64,000 nucleotides of DNA from Paraburkholderia largidicola (GCF_013426895.1 NZ_AP023175.1:124001-188000), one strand, 5' to 3'. Numbered from the stretch's first letter, positions 30,508-41,368 are shown. Translations and numbers: made by a program. Notes: generated by a model not told the origin, from the letters alone.

Positions 30508-31923
30508 TTAGCGTGCGTCGTCGGCTGTGACGCGCCAGCCAGGCGCTTCGTCATCGACGTGCGACACCAGCGTTTCGAGCGACAGACCTTTCGTTTCGAT
30601 ACCCATCACCCACACGGCCAACGCGGCCACGCCGAACGACAGCGCGCCGAGCGTGAACACACCGCCTTGTCCGAAGATGGGCAGCACCACACCGACCGCA
30701 TACGGGCCGATCAGCGAGCCGACACGGCCTATCGCCGAGGCGAAGCCGGACCCCGTCGCCCGCGCGCCCGTGCCGTAGAGTTCCGGCGTGTACGTGTAGA
30801 GCACGGCCCACATGCCGAACAGGAAGAACTGCATCGCAAGGCCTGTGCAGATCAGCAATGTCACGCTGTCCGCGTGCAACGCGGTCTGGCCATACGCGTA
30901 CGCCATCACGCCGCCGCCGACCAGCGATGCGATACACGTCGGCTTCCGCCCCCATCGTTCGACGAGCCACGCGGCGCACAGAAAGCCCGGCACGCCGCCC
31001 AGCGAAATGAGTACGGTGTAGAGCACCGACTTCGTGACGGCGAAGCCCGCCTGCTGCATCAACGCGCCGAGCCACGACGTCAGGCCGTAGAAGCCGAGCA
31101 GCGCGAAGAACCACAGCACCCATACCATGATCGTGCGCTGACGGTACGCCGCGCTCCAGATCTCGCGGAACGCACCGTGCTTCGAAGGCGCGGCCTGATC
31201 GGCGAGCATCGACGGCGCAGGCAGCGAACGCAGTCCTTTGGACTTCATCACCTTCGCTTCGATCTGGTCGAGCACGGCATCCGCGTGGGCAAGACGTCCG
31301 CGATGTTCGAGCCAGCGCGGCGATTCGGGCACGATGCGGCGCACGATCAGCACGAACACGGCGGGAATAGCGAGCAATGCGAACACGGTCCGCCAGCCGA
31401 AATGCGGCAGCACGAAGTACGACACGCAGCCCGCCGTGATGAAGCCGAGCGGCCAGAAGCCGTCCATCAGCGCGACAAGCCGTCCACGCGAAGCCGTCGG
31501 TACGAATTCGGACAATAGCGTTTGCGCGATCGGAAACTCCATGCCCATACCGATGCCGAGCAGCACGCGATAGACGATCAATGCATCGACGCTTTGCGCC
31601 GTCGAGCACAGATACGACGCGACGCCCCATAGCACCATGCTCCATTGAAAGACTGGGCGTCGCCCGAAGCGATCCGCGAACAGTCCCGCGACGGCCGCGC
31701 CGAGCACCATGCCGAAGAAGCTCGCGCTCGCGACGAGTCCCGCTGTTGCGCTCGACAAACCGAACTCGGTCTTGATCGAGCCAAGCACGAAAGTCATCGT
31801 GCCGAGATCGACGGAATCGAAGAAGAACGCGATCGCGATGATGATGAAGATGGTGCGGTGATAGCCGGAAAACGGCAGGCGTTCGAGACGCGCGGCGGCG
31901 CTGGGTCGTGCGGTGGTCGGCAT
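30508..31923 (-). CDS. MFS transporter, 12 transmembrane segments
   Basis: 471 residues from the ATG at 31923, chosen because GAGGATGAC precedes it. Inner-membrane proton-coupled symporter of the MHS/NiaP-like sugar-porter group: first-loop motif LFADRFGRRPVFQWSMVLWG, fourth-segment GIGMGMEFPIAQTLLSEFVP, and PESPRWLEHRGR after segment 6. Lies downstream of betA on the same strand, separated by 162 bases, so it may or may not share the betIBA transcript. Choline uptake normally uses BCCT (BetT) or ABC systems, so choline is not the obvious cargo. Substrate unknown. Confidence 0.88.
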   Translation of the reverse strand: MPTTARPSAAARLERLPFSGYHRTIFIIIAIAFFFDSVDLGTMTFVLGSIKTEFGLSSATAGLVASASFFGMVLGAAVAGLFADRFGRRPVFQWSMVLWGVASYLCSTAQSVDALIVYRVLLGIGMGMEFPIAQTLLSEFVPTASRGRLVALMDGFWPLGFITAGCVSYFVLPHFGWRTVFALLAIPAVFVLIVRRIVPESPRWLEHRGRLAHADAVLDQIEAKVMKSKGLRSLPAPSMLADQAAPSKHGAFREIWSAAYRQRTIMVWVLWFFALLGFYGLTSWLGALMQQAGFAVTKSVLYTVLISLGGVPGFLCAAWLVERWGRKPTCIASLVGGGVMAYAYGQTALHADSVTLLICTGLAMQFFLFGMWAVLYTYTPELYGTGARATGSGFASAIGRVGSLIGPYAVGVVLPIFGQGGVFTLGALSFGVAALAVWVMGIETKGLSLETLVSHVDDEAPGWRVTADDAR

Positions 31924-32085
31924 GTCATCCTCGGGTGGAGGTTGGAAGAAGCCGGTGGTCCAGCGAAGCACGCTTGCTTCGAGGGCCGGCTCGTTCCAGT
32001 AGATGCCGCCATTAATCCGTCATATAGAACAGATTCGGCATTGGGATGGAATGTGTACGCCATTTGTAGTGACGCACATGTTCTC

Positions 32086-33804
32086 TCATTGCGTCTGCGC
32101 GGCCACGCTCCGTGCCGGTGCGCGCGCTACGTTCTTTGCGCCGCGTGCCGGTGCGCCGTTCGCCACATAGTAGGGCGCGCTGGAACGCGCGAGCGGCTCA
32201 CGCCCGCGAATGCGATCCGCGATTTTCTCCGCGAGCATGATGGTCGGCGCATTCAGGTTGCCCGTCGTGATGCGCGGCATGATCGACGCATCGACGACGC
32301 GCAAACCTTCGAGACCGTGCACGCGTCCTTCGCCATCCACCACCGCCATGTCGTCGTAACCCATCGCACAGGAGCACGACGGATGGTATGCCGTCTCGGC
32401 ACGCGCGCGGACGAACGCATCGATCTGTGCATCGGTCTGCAACTCGGCGCCCGGGCTCAGCTCGCGTCCACGGAAGCGATCGAGAGCAGGCTGCGCAATG
32501 ATCTCGCGCGTGATACGGATCGCGTCGCGGAACTCGCGCCAGTCGAGCGCTTCGGCCATGTAGTTGAAGAGAATCGACGGATGCGCGTGCGGGTCGCGTG
32601 AACGCAGCTTGACGCGTCCACGGCTCGGCGAGCGCATCGAGCCGACGTGCGCCTGAAAGCCGTGCATCTTGATCGCGTTGGTGCCGTTGTAGTTGATCGC
32701 CACGGGCAGGAAGTGATACTGGATGTTCGGCCACGGATCGTCGTCGCGCGTGCGGATGAAGCCGCCTGCTTCGAAATGATTGCTCGCGCCGATGCCCGTG
32801 CCTTTCAGCATCCATTCGATGCCGATGGCGGGCTGATTGCGCAGCAGCAGTGCAGGGTAGAGCGATACGGGTTCCTTGCACTCGTACTGCATGTACATCT
32901 CGAGATGATCCTGCAGATTCTGGCCGACACCGGGCAGATCGAGCACGACGGGAATATCGAACTCGCGCAGCCATGCGCCGGGTCCGACGCCCGAGCGTTG
33001 CAGGATTTGCGGCGACGCAATCGCGCCGCTGCACAGCAGCACTTCACGGCGCGCATGCACGGTGATGCGCGCGTCGCCATCCAGATACACGACGCCTTGC
33101 GCGCGCTTGCCGCTAAAGAGAATGCGGTCGGTGGTCGCGTGCGTGACGATCGTGAGGTTGGGCCGCTGCTTCGCCTGATCCAGATAGCCGCGCGCGGTGC
33201 TCGCGCGGCGGCCGTTTGCCGTCACCGTGCGGTCCATCGGACCGAAGCCTTCCTGCTGATAGCCGTTGAGGTCGTCGGTGCGCGGGTAGCCCGCCTGCAC
33301 GCCCGCTTCGATCATCGCTTCGAAGAGGGGATTCACGCCGGGTTTGCTCGTCGTCACGTGCACGGGGCCGTCGCCGCCGTGATAGTCGTTGGCGCCGATA
33401 TCGCGCGTCTCGGCCTTGCGGAAGTACGGCAGGCAATCGCGATAAGCCCAGTTTTCAAGGCCTTTTCGTTCGGCCCAGCCGTCATAGTCGAGCGCGTTGC
33501 CGCGGATATAGCACATGCCGTTGATCAGCGACGAGCCGCCGAGGCCTTTGCCACGCCCGCATTCCATGCGCCGATTGTTCATGAACGGCTCGGGGTCCGT
33601 TTCATAGGCCCAGTTGTAGCGGCGTCCCTGCAACGGATACGCGAGCGCGGCAGGCATCTGCGTGCGAAAGTCGAAGCGGTAGTCGGGGCCGCCCGCTTCG
33701 AGCAGCAGCACGGTCACGTCGCGGTCTTCCGTCAGACGCGTCGCGAGCACGTTGCCCGCCGAACCCGCGCCGATGATGATGTAGTCGTACTCTTTCGCTG
33801 CCAT
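32086..33804 (-). CDS. betA: choline dehydrogenase
   Basis: Membrane-associated FAD enzyme of the GMC family that oxidises choline to betaine aldehyde and can continue to glycine betaine. 572 residues from the ATG at 33804. FAD fold [19 protein letters not shown] at the N-terminus, GMC signatures [21 protein letters not shown] and [16 protein letters not shown], and the C-terminal active-site region [10 protein letters not shown] with [27 protein letters not shown]. Third gene of betI-betB-betA, 11 bases after betB. The C-terminal ~40 residues after GREPL are Ala-rich and variable. Confidence 0.95.
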   Translation of the reverse strand: MAAKEYDYIIIGAGSAGNVLATRLTEDRDVTVLLLEAGGPDYRFDFRTQMPAALAYPLQGRRYNWAYETDPEPFMNNRRMECGRGKGLGGSSLINGMCYIRGNALDYDGWAERKGLENWAYRDCLPYFRKAETRDIGANDYHGGDGPVHVTTSKPGVNPLFEAMIEAGVQAGYPRTDDLNGYQQEGFGPMDRTVTANGRRASTARGYLDQAKQRPNLTIVTHATTDRILFSGKRAQGVVYLDGDARITVHARREVLLCSGAIASPQILQRSGVGPGAWLREFDIPVVLDLPGVGQNLQDHLEMYMQYECKEPVSLYPALLLRNQPAIGIEWMLKGTGIGASNHFEAGGFIRTRDDDPWPNIQYHFLPVAINYNGTNAIKMHGFQAHVGSMRSPSRGRVKLRSRDPHAHPSILFNYMAEALDWREFRDAIRITREIIAQPALDRFRGRELSPGAELQTDAQIDAFVRARAETAYHPSCSCAMGYDDMAVVDGEGRVHGLEGLRVVDASIMPRITTGNLNAPTIMLAEKIADRIRGREPLARSSAPYYVANGAPARGAKNVARAPARSVAAQTQ

Positions 33805-33815
33805 GCTGCGCTCCC

Positions 33816-35285
33816 TCAAAACACGGGCTGATATTGGCCCAGTTCGACCTGGATGGACTTGATGCGCGTGTAATGCTCGAGTGTCGTGATGCCGTTCTCC
33901 CGGCCCACGCCCGATTGCTTGTAGCCACCCACGGGCATTTCGGCGGGCGACTCGCCCCATGTGTTGATCCAGCAGATCCCCGCTTCGAGCTGGTGAATCA
34001 CGCGGTGCGCGCGCGACAGGTTCTCCGTCACGACGCCTGCCGCGAGACCGTAGATCGTGTCGTTCGCGCGCGCAATTACTTCGCCTTCATCGGCGAAGGA
34101 CAGAATGCTCATCACAGGGCCGAAGATTTCTTCGCGCACGATCTTCATGTCGTCGCGGCAATTTGAGAACACGGTCGGCTGCACGTATTGGCCGTGCGCG
34201 TAATCGCCGTCGGTGATACGTGCGCCGCCCGTCACGAGCCGTGCGCCTTCGTGCTTTCCGCTTTCGATGTAGCCGAGCACCTTGTCCAGTTGCGCTGCGC
34301 TTGCGAGCGGTCCAAAGTTGGTCGACGGGTCCGACGGCTTGCCGATGCGAATGCGTTTCACGCGCTCGATCACGCGTGCTTCGAAGGCCGGTTGCACCGA
34401 TTGATGCACGAACACGCGTGTGCCGTTCGTGCATACCTGGCCCGCGCTGAAGAAGTTCGCGGTGACGGCGATATCGGCGGCGCGGTCGAGATCCGCGTCG
34501 TCGAATACGATCAGCGGCGACTTGCCGCCGAGTTCCATCGTCACTTCCTTCAGCGACGAGCCGCCCGCCATCGACATGACTTTCTTGCCCGTCTCGACGC
34601 CGCCCGTGAACGAAATCTTCGCGATGCCCGGATGCGCGCTCAGCATCGCGCCGACGCGTCCGTCGCCCTGCACGACGTTGAACACGCCGGGCGGCACGCC
34701 CGCTTCGAGATAGATTTCTGCGAGCTTCGACGCGGACAGCGGCGTCACTTCGCTCGGCTTGAAGATCATCGCGTTGCCGGCAGCGAGCGCGGGCGCGGAT
34801 TTCCAGCACGCGATCTGGATCGGATAGTTCCATGCGCCGATGCCGGCCGTCACGCCCAATGGCTCGCGCCGCGTATAGACGAACGACTCGGCGCGCAGCG
34901 GAATCTGCTGGCCTTCAATGGCCGTCGCGAGGCCCGCGTAGTACTCGATCACGTCGGCGCCTGTGACGATATCGACGGCGCGCGTTTCCGCAATCGGCTT
35001 GCCCGTGTCGCGCATTTCGAGTTCGGCGAGTGCATCGTTGCGCTCGCGCAGCAACTCGACGGCGCGGCGCAGGATGCGTGAACGCTGCATGGCCGTCATC
35101 GCGGCCCACGCGCGCTGGCCTTCGCGGGCCGATTGCACCGCGCGGTCGATATCGGCCTCGCTGGCTTGCTGGACGGTCGCGAGCAGTTCGCCGGTGGCGG
35201 GGTCGAAGCTGTCGAAGGTGACGCCGCTGGTGGCGTCGACATATTCGCCGCCGATGTAGAGACGTTGCAGGCCGTAGACGGACAT
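33816..35285 (-). CDS. betB: betaine-aldehyde dehydrogenase
   Basis: NAD(P)-dependent oxidation of betaine aldehyde to glycine betaine in the cytoplasm. 489 residues from the ATG at 35285, the standard length. Catalytic features: [11 protein letters not shown] for substrate and cofactor, [13 protein letters not shown], the glutamate in [18 protein letters not shown], and the nucleophilic Cys in [14 protein letters not shown]. Shine-Dalgarno AAGGAGAA precedes the start. Lies 41 bases after betI. The frame continues upstream to 35714 through the antisense-of-betI region, which I reject. Confidence 0.97.
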   Translation of the reverse strand: MSVYGLQRLYIGGEYVDATSGVTFDSFDPATGELLATVQQASEADIDRAVQSAREGQRAWAAMTAMQRSRILRRAVELLRERNDALAELEMRDTGKPIAETRAVDIVTGADVIEYYAGLATAIEGQQIPLRAESFVYTRREPLGVTAGIGAWNYPIQIACWKSAPALAAGNAMIFKPSEVTPLSASKLAEIYLEAGVPPGVFNVVQGDGRVGAMLSAHPGIAKISFTGGVETGKKVMSMAGGSSLKEVTMELGGKSPLIVFDDADLDRAADIAVTANFFSAGQVCTNGTRVFVHQSVQPAFEARVIERVKRIRIGKPSDPSTNFGPLASAAQLDKVLGYIESGKHEGARLVTGGARITDGDYAHGQYVQPTVFSNCRDDMKIVREEIFGPVMSILSFADEGEVIARANDTIYGLAAGVVTENLSRAHRVIHQLEAGICWINTWGESPAEMPVGGYKQSGVGRENGITTLEHYTRIKSIQVELGQYQPVF

Positions 35286-35326
35286 CGGTTTTCTCCTTGA
35301 AATGCGGGTGTTCGTGGCGCGCTGCG

Positions 35327-35917
35327 TTATGAGCCGCTTTGCGCGAGCAGCAGGTCGATGTAGTCGTTCGCGAGGCGCAGCGCGGCTTTGGTATCGAAAG
35401 GATCGCCGGACAATGCGCCGCGCAGCCACAAGCCGTCGATCATCGCCGCAAGGCCGCTGGCGGCACGCCGCGCCGCCGCGCGCGGCAGTTCCCTGGCGAA
35501 TTCCGCGCACAGGTTCGAATAGAGACGCCGCGTGTTCACGCGCTGCAGGCGGCGCAGGGCAGGCTCGTGCATGCTTTCGGACCAGAACGCGAGCCATGTC
35601 TTCATCACCGGGCCGCTGACCTGCGAGACATCGAAATTCGCGGCGACGATGGCGCGCAAACGCGCGCGCGCCTGCGGCTTCGCAGCGATGCGGCGGCGCG
35701 TCGTGGCCGCCCACAGGTCGCGCAGGATATGGCGCATGGTCGCTTCGAGCAGGCCGTCCTTGTCGCCGAAATAGTGGCTGACGATGCCCGTCGAAATGTT
35801 CGCGCGCTGCGCGACGGACGCGAGCGTCGTGCCCGACAGACCGGACTGGTCGATGGTGAGCAGCGTGGCGTCGATCAGTTGCGCGCGACGCACTTCGCGC
35901 ATTCCGACTTTGGGCAT
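35327..35917 (-). CDS. betI: TetR-family repressor of choline catabolism
   Basis: 196 residues. N-terminal TetR HTH ([44 protein letters not shown] split over residues ~14-60) and a C-terminal effector domain with [21 protein letters not shown], characteristic of BetI. Represses the bet genes until choline is present. First gene of betIBA; a perfect 14-bp palindrome 46 bases upstream fits its own operator, so autoregulation and control of divergent fdhA are both possible. Confidence 0.96.
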   Translation of the reverse strand: MPKVGMREVRRAQLIDATLLTIDQSGLSGTTLASVAQRANISTGIVSHYFGDKDGLLEATMRHILRDLWAATTRRRIAAKPQARARLRAIVAANFDVSQVSGPVMKTWLAFWSESMHEPALRRLQRVNTRRLYSNLCAEFARELPRAAARRAASGLAAMIDGLWLRGALSGDPFDTKAALRLANDYIDLLLAQSGS

Positions 35918-35963
35918 AGGTAACTCGCGATGCTCCAGAAAGTCGTCACTCTAGTCGTTTTTT

Positions 35964-35977
35964 ATTGAACGTTCAAT
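35964..35977. promoter_or_regulatory. BetI operator (ATTGAACGTTCAAT)
   Basis: Perfect 14-bp palindrome in the betI-fdhA intergenic region, within an AT-rich stretch. It matches the form of the TTGAACGTTCAA-type sites bound by BetI in enterobacteria (established knowledge). Distance 47 bases to the betI start and 137 to fdhA. Confidence 0.8.
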
Positions 35978-36114
35978 CAACAAAAACCGCGCGAAGCCGC
36001 TTTGTCGGTTTGGGGAAAACACGTGTCGGGTTTTGAACACTGGCCGATGGGGCAAAGGGACTAACCTCGACTCAGCGCCTTTTTGCGCATTCAGACAAAC
36101 ATGGAGACGAGACG

Positions 36115-37314
36115 ATGAGCAGCAATCGCGGTGTCGTGTATCTGGGCCAGGGCAAGGTCGAAGTGCAGTCGATCGATTACCCGAAGATGGTCGATCCGCG
36201 CGGACGCGCGATCGGTCATGGCGTGATCCTGAAAGTGGTGTCGACCAATATCTGCGGCTCCGACCAGCATATGGTGCGCGGCCGGACGACAGCTGAAATC
36301 GGCCTTGTTTTAGGGCACGAAATCACGGGCGAAGTGATCGAAGTGGGCCGCGACGTCGAGACGCTGAAGATCGGCGATCTGGTTTCCGTGCCGTTCAACG
36401 TCGCATGCGGCCGCTGTCAGACCTGCAAGGAACAGCATACGGGCGTGTGCCTGAACGTGAACCCGTCGCGCGCGGGCGGCGCTTATGGCTACGTGGACAT
36501 GGGCGGCTGGATCGGCGGTCAGGCGGAATACGTGCTGGTGCCGTATGCGGACTTCAATCTGCTGAAGTTTCCCGACCGCGACCGCGCGATGGAAAAGATT
36601 CGCGACCTGACCTGTCTGTCCGACATTCTGCCGACTGGCTACCACGGCGCCGTGATGGCGGGCGTGAAGCCGGGATCGACGGTGTATATCGCGGGCGCGG
36701 GCCCTGTCGGCATGGCGGCCGCTGCGTCGGCGCGCTTGCTGGGTGCGGCCTGCACGATCGTCGGCGACATGAACGAAGAGCGGCTCGCGCATGCGCGAGC
36801 CGTGGGTTTCGAAACGGTCAATCTGTCGAAGGACGCGACGCTTGGCGAGCAGATCGCGCAGATTCTCGGCAAGCCGGAAGTGGATTGCGCGGTGGACTGC
36901 GTGGGCTTCGAGGCGCACGGCCACGGCAGCCACGGTTCGCGTGAAGAAGCGCCTGCCACGGTGCTCAATTCGCTGATGGACATCACGAAGGTCGCAGGCG
37001 CAATCGGCATTCCCGGTCTGTATGTCACCGACGATCCCGGTGCTACCGATGCAGCAGCGAGGAAAGGCAGCCTGTCGATTCGTTTCGGCCTCGGCTGGGC
37101 GAAGTCGCATTCGTTCCACACGGGGCAGACGCCCGTCATGAAGTACAACCGCAACCTGATGCAGGCGATTCTGTGGGACCGTCTGCCTATCGCGGATATC
37201 GTCAATGTGTCCGTTATTTCGCTGGACAACGCGCCCGATGGCTATCGACAGTTCGATGGCGGCGCACCGCGCAAGTTCGTGCTCGATCCGCATGGATTGC
37301 TGAAGGCTGCCTGA
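36115..37314 (+). CDS. fdhA: glutathione-independent formaldehyde dehydrogenase
   Basis: Oxidises formaldehyde to formate with tightly bound NAD+; the Pseudomonas putida enzyme is the type. 399 residues, full length. Opening NRGVVYLGQGKVEVQSIDYPKM, catalytic zinc ligands in STNICGSDQHMVRG and GHEITGEV, structural zinc cysteines in CGRCQTCKEQHTGVC, cofactor fold VYIAGAGPVGMAAAASARLLG, and the long insert GLGWAKSHSFHTGQTPVMKYN. ATGGAGACGAGACG precedes the ATG. Divergent from betI. Its role here fits disposal of formaldehyde from the demethylation of glycine betaine and dimethylglycine. Confidence 0.97.
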   Translation: MSSNRGVVYLGQGKVEVQSIDYPKMVDPRGRAIGHGVILKVVSTNICGSDQHMVRGRTTAEIGLVLGHEITGEVIEVGRDVETLKIGDLVSVPFNVACGRCQTCKEQHTGVCLNVNPSRAGGAYGYVDMGGWIGGQAEYVLVPYADFNLLKFPDRDRAMEKIRDLTCLSDILPTGYHGAVMAGVKPGSTVYIAGAGPVGMAAAASARLLGAACTIVGDMNEERLAHARAVGFETVNLSKDATLGEQIAQILGKPEVDCAVDCVGFEAHGHGSHGSREEAPATVLNSLMDITKVAGAIGIPGLYVTDDPGATDAAARKGSLSIRFGLGWAKSHSFHTGQTPVMKYNRNLMQAILWDRLPIADIVNVSVISLDNAPDGYRQFDGGAPRKFVLDPHGLLKAA

Positions 37315-37383
37315 TGCGAACTGGAGGGTTCGCATTTCGCAGGTAGAGCTGGTCGAAGTCTCCTCTGTCCCCTGTCGTGGACG

Positions 37384-37422
37384 ATGCTGCGTGTCCTTTC
37401 GCGAGGAACGCAGCATTTTTTT
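37384..37422 (+). terminator. Rho-independent terminator after fdhA
   Basis: Stem ATGCTGCGT / ACGCAGCAT extended inward by TCCT / AGGA around a 6-base loop, followed by seven T. Confidence 0.92.
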
Positions 37423-37457
37423 ATCCCTCGACGTGATGCAAGTGCGAGGGCCGGCCG

Positions 37458-37952
37458 TTAAAAGTCGTGCCGAATCGAGAAAGTCGCGCCTCTTTCATGC
37501 GCGTGATTGAGGTTCACAAGCGGATCGGCGCGGAAGCTCCAGTCGTCGCTGGCGGCCGTAGGTGGAGGGGCCTGCGAGTCGGAAGGAAGCCCGAAGCCAT
37601 AGGGCAGGCCCGGCTGCTGGCCGGCCTGAACGCTGTCCAGCGGCGCGAGATAAGGGTTGCCCGGCGCGTGTCCGACGCGGAACCGCTGTTTGCCTGGCGC
37701 AATGCCGCCGTTGTCAGGCAGGCCATAAGCCGCATTCACCCATTGCATCGAACTCTTCATGACGTAGCGATGCACATGACGTTGTGGCGCATACGGCGAC
37801 GCCGCAATGACGGGATATGAGTAAAACAGGATAAATGGGGAATGCCTTTCGGACGTCAAGTGGACGCGATCATTCGCGAATGAAGTGCCGCTCACCAGAA
37901 TCAATAACGCACCGGCAATCCAGCGTGCTGGATTGCGGCGCGTCACGAACAT
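37458..37952 (-). CDS. putative periplasmic protein of unknown function
   Basis: 164 residues from the ATG at 37952, chosen because it yields a signal peptide (FVTRRNPARWIAGALLILVSGTSFA); a longer frame begins at 37991. The mature part is rich in Pro, His and Gly (HVHRYVMKSSMQWVNAAYG, PYAPQRH), with no recognised domain. It ends SIRHDF, a C-terminal Phe that might suggest an outer-membrane or autotransporter-like end, but the protein is too short for a barrel. Convergent with fdhA. Confidence 0.6.
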   Translation of the reverse strand: MFVTRRNPARWIAGALLILVSGTSFANDRVHLTSERHSPFILFYSYPVIAASPYAPQRHVHRYVMKSSMQWVNAAYGLPDNGGIAPGKQRFRVGHAPGNPYLAPLDSVQAGQQPGLPYGFGLPSDSQAPPPTAASDDWSFRADPLVNLNHAHERGATFSIRHDF

Positions 37953-38073
37953 GATCCAACCCAAGACGGAACTAATCACACTACCGGCCACCCTGGTTCA
38001 TTAGAACCCTTATCGGTTAAGGCATCGATAATCCGTTTTAGTTCTTTTATATTGCAGGTAAAAATACGGGTAA

Positions 38074-40635
38074 TTACCCGCACGCACCGATTTCCCCACA
38101 CGCCGTGCAAAAATCGCAACCGTCCTTGCGAATCACAGCATTTGCGCCGCAATTGCCACATTTACGGCCATGCATCGTGCGCATTTCCTGAGCGCCGCGT
38201 TGTTCCTCCGCACTGTCTTCGACGATGGAAAGTGCGTGATCTGCTGTCGACGCATTGGGATTCGTGTGCCCGAGCGGCAGACGCGCGAGCAAACGCGACG
38301 GCACCTGATTGCCTTCCGCATCGAGAAAGCCGCGCCGGTGCAGTATCTGCTGAAGCGCATAAGCGAGCGCGGCGACTTCCGAATCGTGCCAGCGGGGCGA
38401 GTGGTGCCCGTCCATCCGCTGCACCTCGCCGAGCCTGACCTGGCCCCGGTCCCACGACACCTTGCGCAGATCCTGCAAATTGCGCGCGACAAAACCGCCG
38501 CGCGCGGCCAGCGACAGCGAGCGCATCGTCGCGGTGATCCACTGCTGCGACTCGTCGCGCTGACCGGCGGGAATGAAAAACTCGATGGGCCGTTCGATCG
38601 TCACCTCCTCGCCGCCGACGCGTCCCGTCACTTCGATGAACGACACCGCCAGATACAGCGACTTCTTCCCGGCAGCCGTCAGATATTCCACTTTCTCGAT
38701 GATTGCGGGCAATTCCCCTCTTGGCCGATGATCGATTGCCACGCGCAGCGGGTCGAGATCGAATTCCGCGAGCGCATCGTCGCGCGTGGCGGCGGGCTCC
38801 GGCGTCACGCTGAGCACGGCGCCGAGCGTTTCGTTCGGCCGATACGTCGCAAGACCTTTCAGGCCGCCTTTCCACGCATCGAAATAAAGGCTTTCGAAAG
38901 CGTCGAACGGATAGTCGGCGGGCACGTTGACGGTCTTTGAAATGGACGTGTCGATATACGGTTGCACGGCCGCCATCATGTCCAGATGATCGCGCGCGGA
39001 CATTTCGAGCGCGCTGACGAAATAGTCCGGCAGATGGCCGACATCGCCGCCAAGCTCACGATAAAGACGGTATGCATGATCTTCGACTGCGAACTGCTCG
39101 CGGCTGCCGTTCGCCATCACCTTCATGCGCGTGTAAGTCCACGAGAACGCCGGCTCGATACCGTTCGACGCGTTGTCCGCGAAAGCCAGACTGACCGTGC
39201 CCGTCGGCGCAATGGAGAGCAGATGGCTGTTGCGAATGCCGTGCGTGCGGATCGCGTCCTTGATGTCGTCGGGCAGGCGCGATGCGAACGTGCCTTCTTC
39301 CAGATATTGCTTCGCGTTGAAGAGCGTGAATGCGCCGCGCTCACGAGCGAGTTCGACGGATGCGCGATACGCTTCGTCGCGCATCAAACGCGCGATGCGC
39401 ACCGCGAAATCGCGGCCTTCCTGCGAGTTGTAGCGCAGTCCCATCATCACGAGCGTGTCGCCAAGGCCCGTGAAGCCGACGCCGATGCGGCGCTTTGCGC
39501 GCGACTCGTCGTATTGCTGCGGGAGCGGCCAAAGGGTCACGTCGAGCACGTCGTCGAGAAAGCGCACGTGGGTGCGCGTGCGTTGTGCGAGCGCGTCCCA
39601 GTCGAACGACGGCGTGCCGCCATGTCGCTGCGCGAACGGATCGACCACGAACCGCGTCAGATTCAGCGGGCCGAGGTTGCAACAGCCGTAAGGCGGCAGC
39701 GGCTGTTCGCCGCATGGGTTGGTGGCGCGGATGGTTTCGACGGCGCGCAGGTTGTTGTCGTCGTTCATGCGCGAGATGAAGACGATACCTGGCTCCGCGA
39801 TGTCGTAGGTGGAGCGCATGATGCGATCGAAGATTTCTTTTGCGCGCCGTTCGTTGTAGACCCACATGCCGTCTTCGCGCTTATGCATGTCGTTGGCCGC
39901 GCGCATGGCTGGTGTCGGCTCCGCGCGATGCACGAGTTGCCACATCTCGTCGTTTTCGACGGCGTGCATGAATTCGTCGGTGACGGCGACGGACACATTG
40001 AAGTTGTTCCAGCGGCCTTTCGAATGCTTGGCTTCGATGAATTCGAGCAGATCGGGGTGCGTGCAGTCGAGCACGGCCATTTGCGCGCCGCGGCGGGAGC
40101 CGGCGCTTTCGACGGTGCGGCAGGACGCGTCGAACACGTCGATATAGCTGCAGGGTCCTGACGCCGACGAACTGGTCGTTTTCACGCGCGCGCCGTGCGG
40201 GCGGATTGCCGAGAAGTTGTAGCCGACGCCGCCACCGCGGCGCATGGTTTCTGCGGCTTGCAGCAGCGCGACGTAGATGCCGGGCAATCCCTGTTCGTCG
40301 ACGTCCTGAATACTGTCTCCGACCGGTTGCACGAAGCAGTTGATGAGCGTGGCGGCGATGCCGGAGCCGGCGGCGCTCATGATGCGGCCGGCGCCGAGTG
40401 CGCCATTCTGGAGGTTTTCGACGAAGCGCGCTTCTATTGCGGGGCGCAGGGGTTCGGGTTCGGCCATTGCAACGCCGCGCGCGACGCGGCGGTATACGTC
40501 GTCGGCGGTTTGCTCGTCGCCCTTGGCGTATTTTTCCTGCAGGACGTCGAGGGAGAATTGTTGCGGTGCGATGGGGGTTTTGCTGCCTTGCTTTGGTTGC
40601 TGCAGTTGCGTCGGGTCGTTGTCGGTGTCAGCCAT
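38074..40635 (-). CDS. nrdJ: ribonucleoside-diphosphate reductase, adenosylcobalamin-dependent (class II)
   Basis: Makes deoxyribonucleotides with an adenosylcobalamin radical. 853 residues from the ATG at 40635; the frame runs upstream to 40881 only because element B lacks stops. Key segments: FVQPVGDSIQDVDEQGLPGIY, MRRGGGVGYNFS, SGPCSYIDVFDASCRTVESAG, the active site NPCGEQPLPPYGCCNLGPLNLTRF, and IAPTGTVSLAFADNASNGIEP. The C-terminus carries a four-Cys ribbon (CGNCGANAVIRKDGCDFCTACG). No separate radical-generating beta subunit lies nearby, as expected for class II. No obvious link to betaine catabolism. Confidence 0.95.
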   Translation of the reverse strand: MADTDNDPTQLQQPKQGSKTPIAPQQFSLDVLQEKYAKGDEQTADDVYRRVARGVAMAEPEPLRPAIEARFVENLQNGALGAGRIMSAAGSGIAATLINCFVQPVGDSIQDVDEQGLPGIYVALLQAAETMRRGGGVGYNFSAIRPHGARVKTTSSSASGPCSYIDVFDASCRTVESAGSRRGAQMAVLDCTHPDLLEFIEAKHSKGRWNNFNVSVAVTDEFMHAVENDEMWQLVHRAEPTPAMRAANDMHKREDGMWVYNERRAKEIFDRIMRSTYDIAEPGIVFISRMNDDNNLRAVETIRATNPCGEQPLPPYGCCNLGPLNLTRFVVDPFAQRHGGTPSFDWDALAQRTRTHVRFLDDVLDVTLWPLPQQYDESRAKRRIGVGFTGLGDTLVMMGLRYNSQEGRDFAVRIARLMRDEAYRASVELARERGAFTLFNAKQYLEEGTFASRLPDDIKDAIRTHGIRNSHLLSIAPTGTVSLAFADNASNGIEPAFSWTYTRMKVMANGSREQFAVEDHAYRLYRELGGDVGHLPDYFVSALEMSARDHLDMMAAVQPYIDTSISKTVNVPADYPFDAFESLYFDAWKGGLKGLATYRPNETLGAVLSVTPEPAATRDDALAEFDLDPLRVAIDHRPRGELPAIIEKVEYLTAAGKKSLYLAVSFIEVTGRVGGEEVTIERPIEFFIPAGQRDESQQWITATMRSLSLAARGGFVARNLQDLRKVSWDRGQVRLGEVQRMDGHHSPRWHDSEVAALAYALQQILHRRGFLDAEGNQVPSRLLARLPLGHTNPNASTADHALSIVEDSAEEQRGAQEMRTMHGRKCGNCGANAVIRKDGCDFCTACGEIGACG

Positions 40636-40858
40636 GAGGAGCCTCAGAGGGCGGCGCTCCAGCATTTCGCGCGAAGGTGCGCAACGCGGCGTCGCGATGA
40701 CGGTCACGATAGCGCAATGGGGATGGGTCCGTAAACTGTGCAGGGCGTAGGGTGGGGGGCCTTCGTGGCGCGGGCTTTGCCGGTCGGTGTTTTGAGCTAT
40801 GCGCTGGCATCCGCGTTTTGCTTCTGGTTTGCTAGCGTTGCCCCTGTGCGGGGCGGCA

Positions 40859-40892
40859 CCTACTTTTCTTTGCCGCCGCAAAGAAAAGTAGG
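40859..40892. repeat. 15-bp-stem hairpin, left arm of element B
   Basis: CCTACTTTTCTTTGC stem with loop CGCC, identical to the left-arm copies in A and C. Confidence 0.95.
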
Positions 40893-41368
40893 CAAAAGAA
40901 AGCGGCTAACACCGCCAGCCCATGTTCCTATCCACGGGCCCCCAACGTCCCCACACTTCACGCGGCAACGTCCCTGTTTGCGCGCGTTGCCAGCGCTTTG
41001 AATGTGCTCATCACCCGCGTCAAACTCCCGTGCAACGGCCAGCGGCAGCGAATGGTCTATGCCGCCCAGGTGGCAAACTGTGTGTAGGTTGTCACGTCGT
41101 ATAAGTTCGTGTTCTTACAGGGTGGGGCGCGTGCGCTATCGGTCCAAAGTGAGGCAGGTGGAGTAGCGGGGCCTACACACAGTTTGCCACCTGGGCGGCG
41201 GTGGAATATCTGGTGGGGGGGATGTAACTCGGGTGCGCGAAGCGGGTGAGGCGCGCGGCAAGAGCGCTGGCAACGAACGTGGGTCACGTGGTTGCCGTGT
41301 GAAGTGTAAGAACCTTTGGGGGCCCTCAGGCAGGGACAAGGATTGGCGGTGTGAGCCGCTTTCTTTTG

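Noticed and set aside
40636..40881. N-terminal extension of nrdJ
   Set aside because: The extra residues come from element B; the ATG at 40635 with upstream GAGG gives the normal protein.
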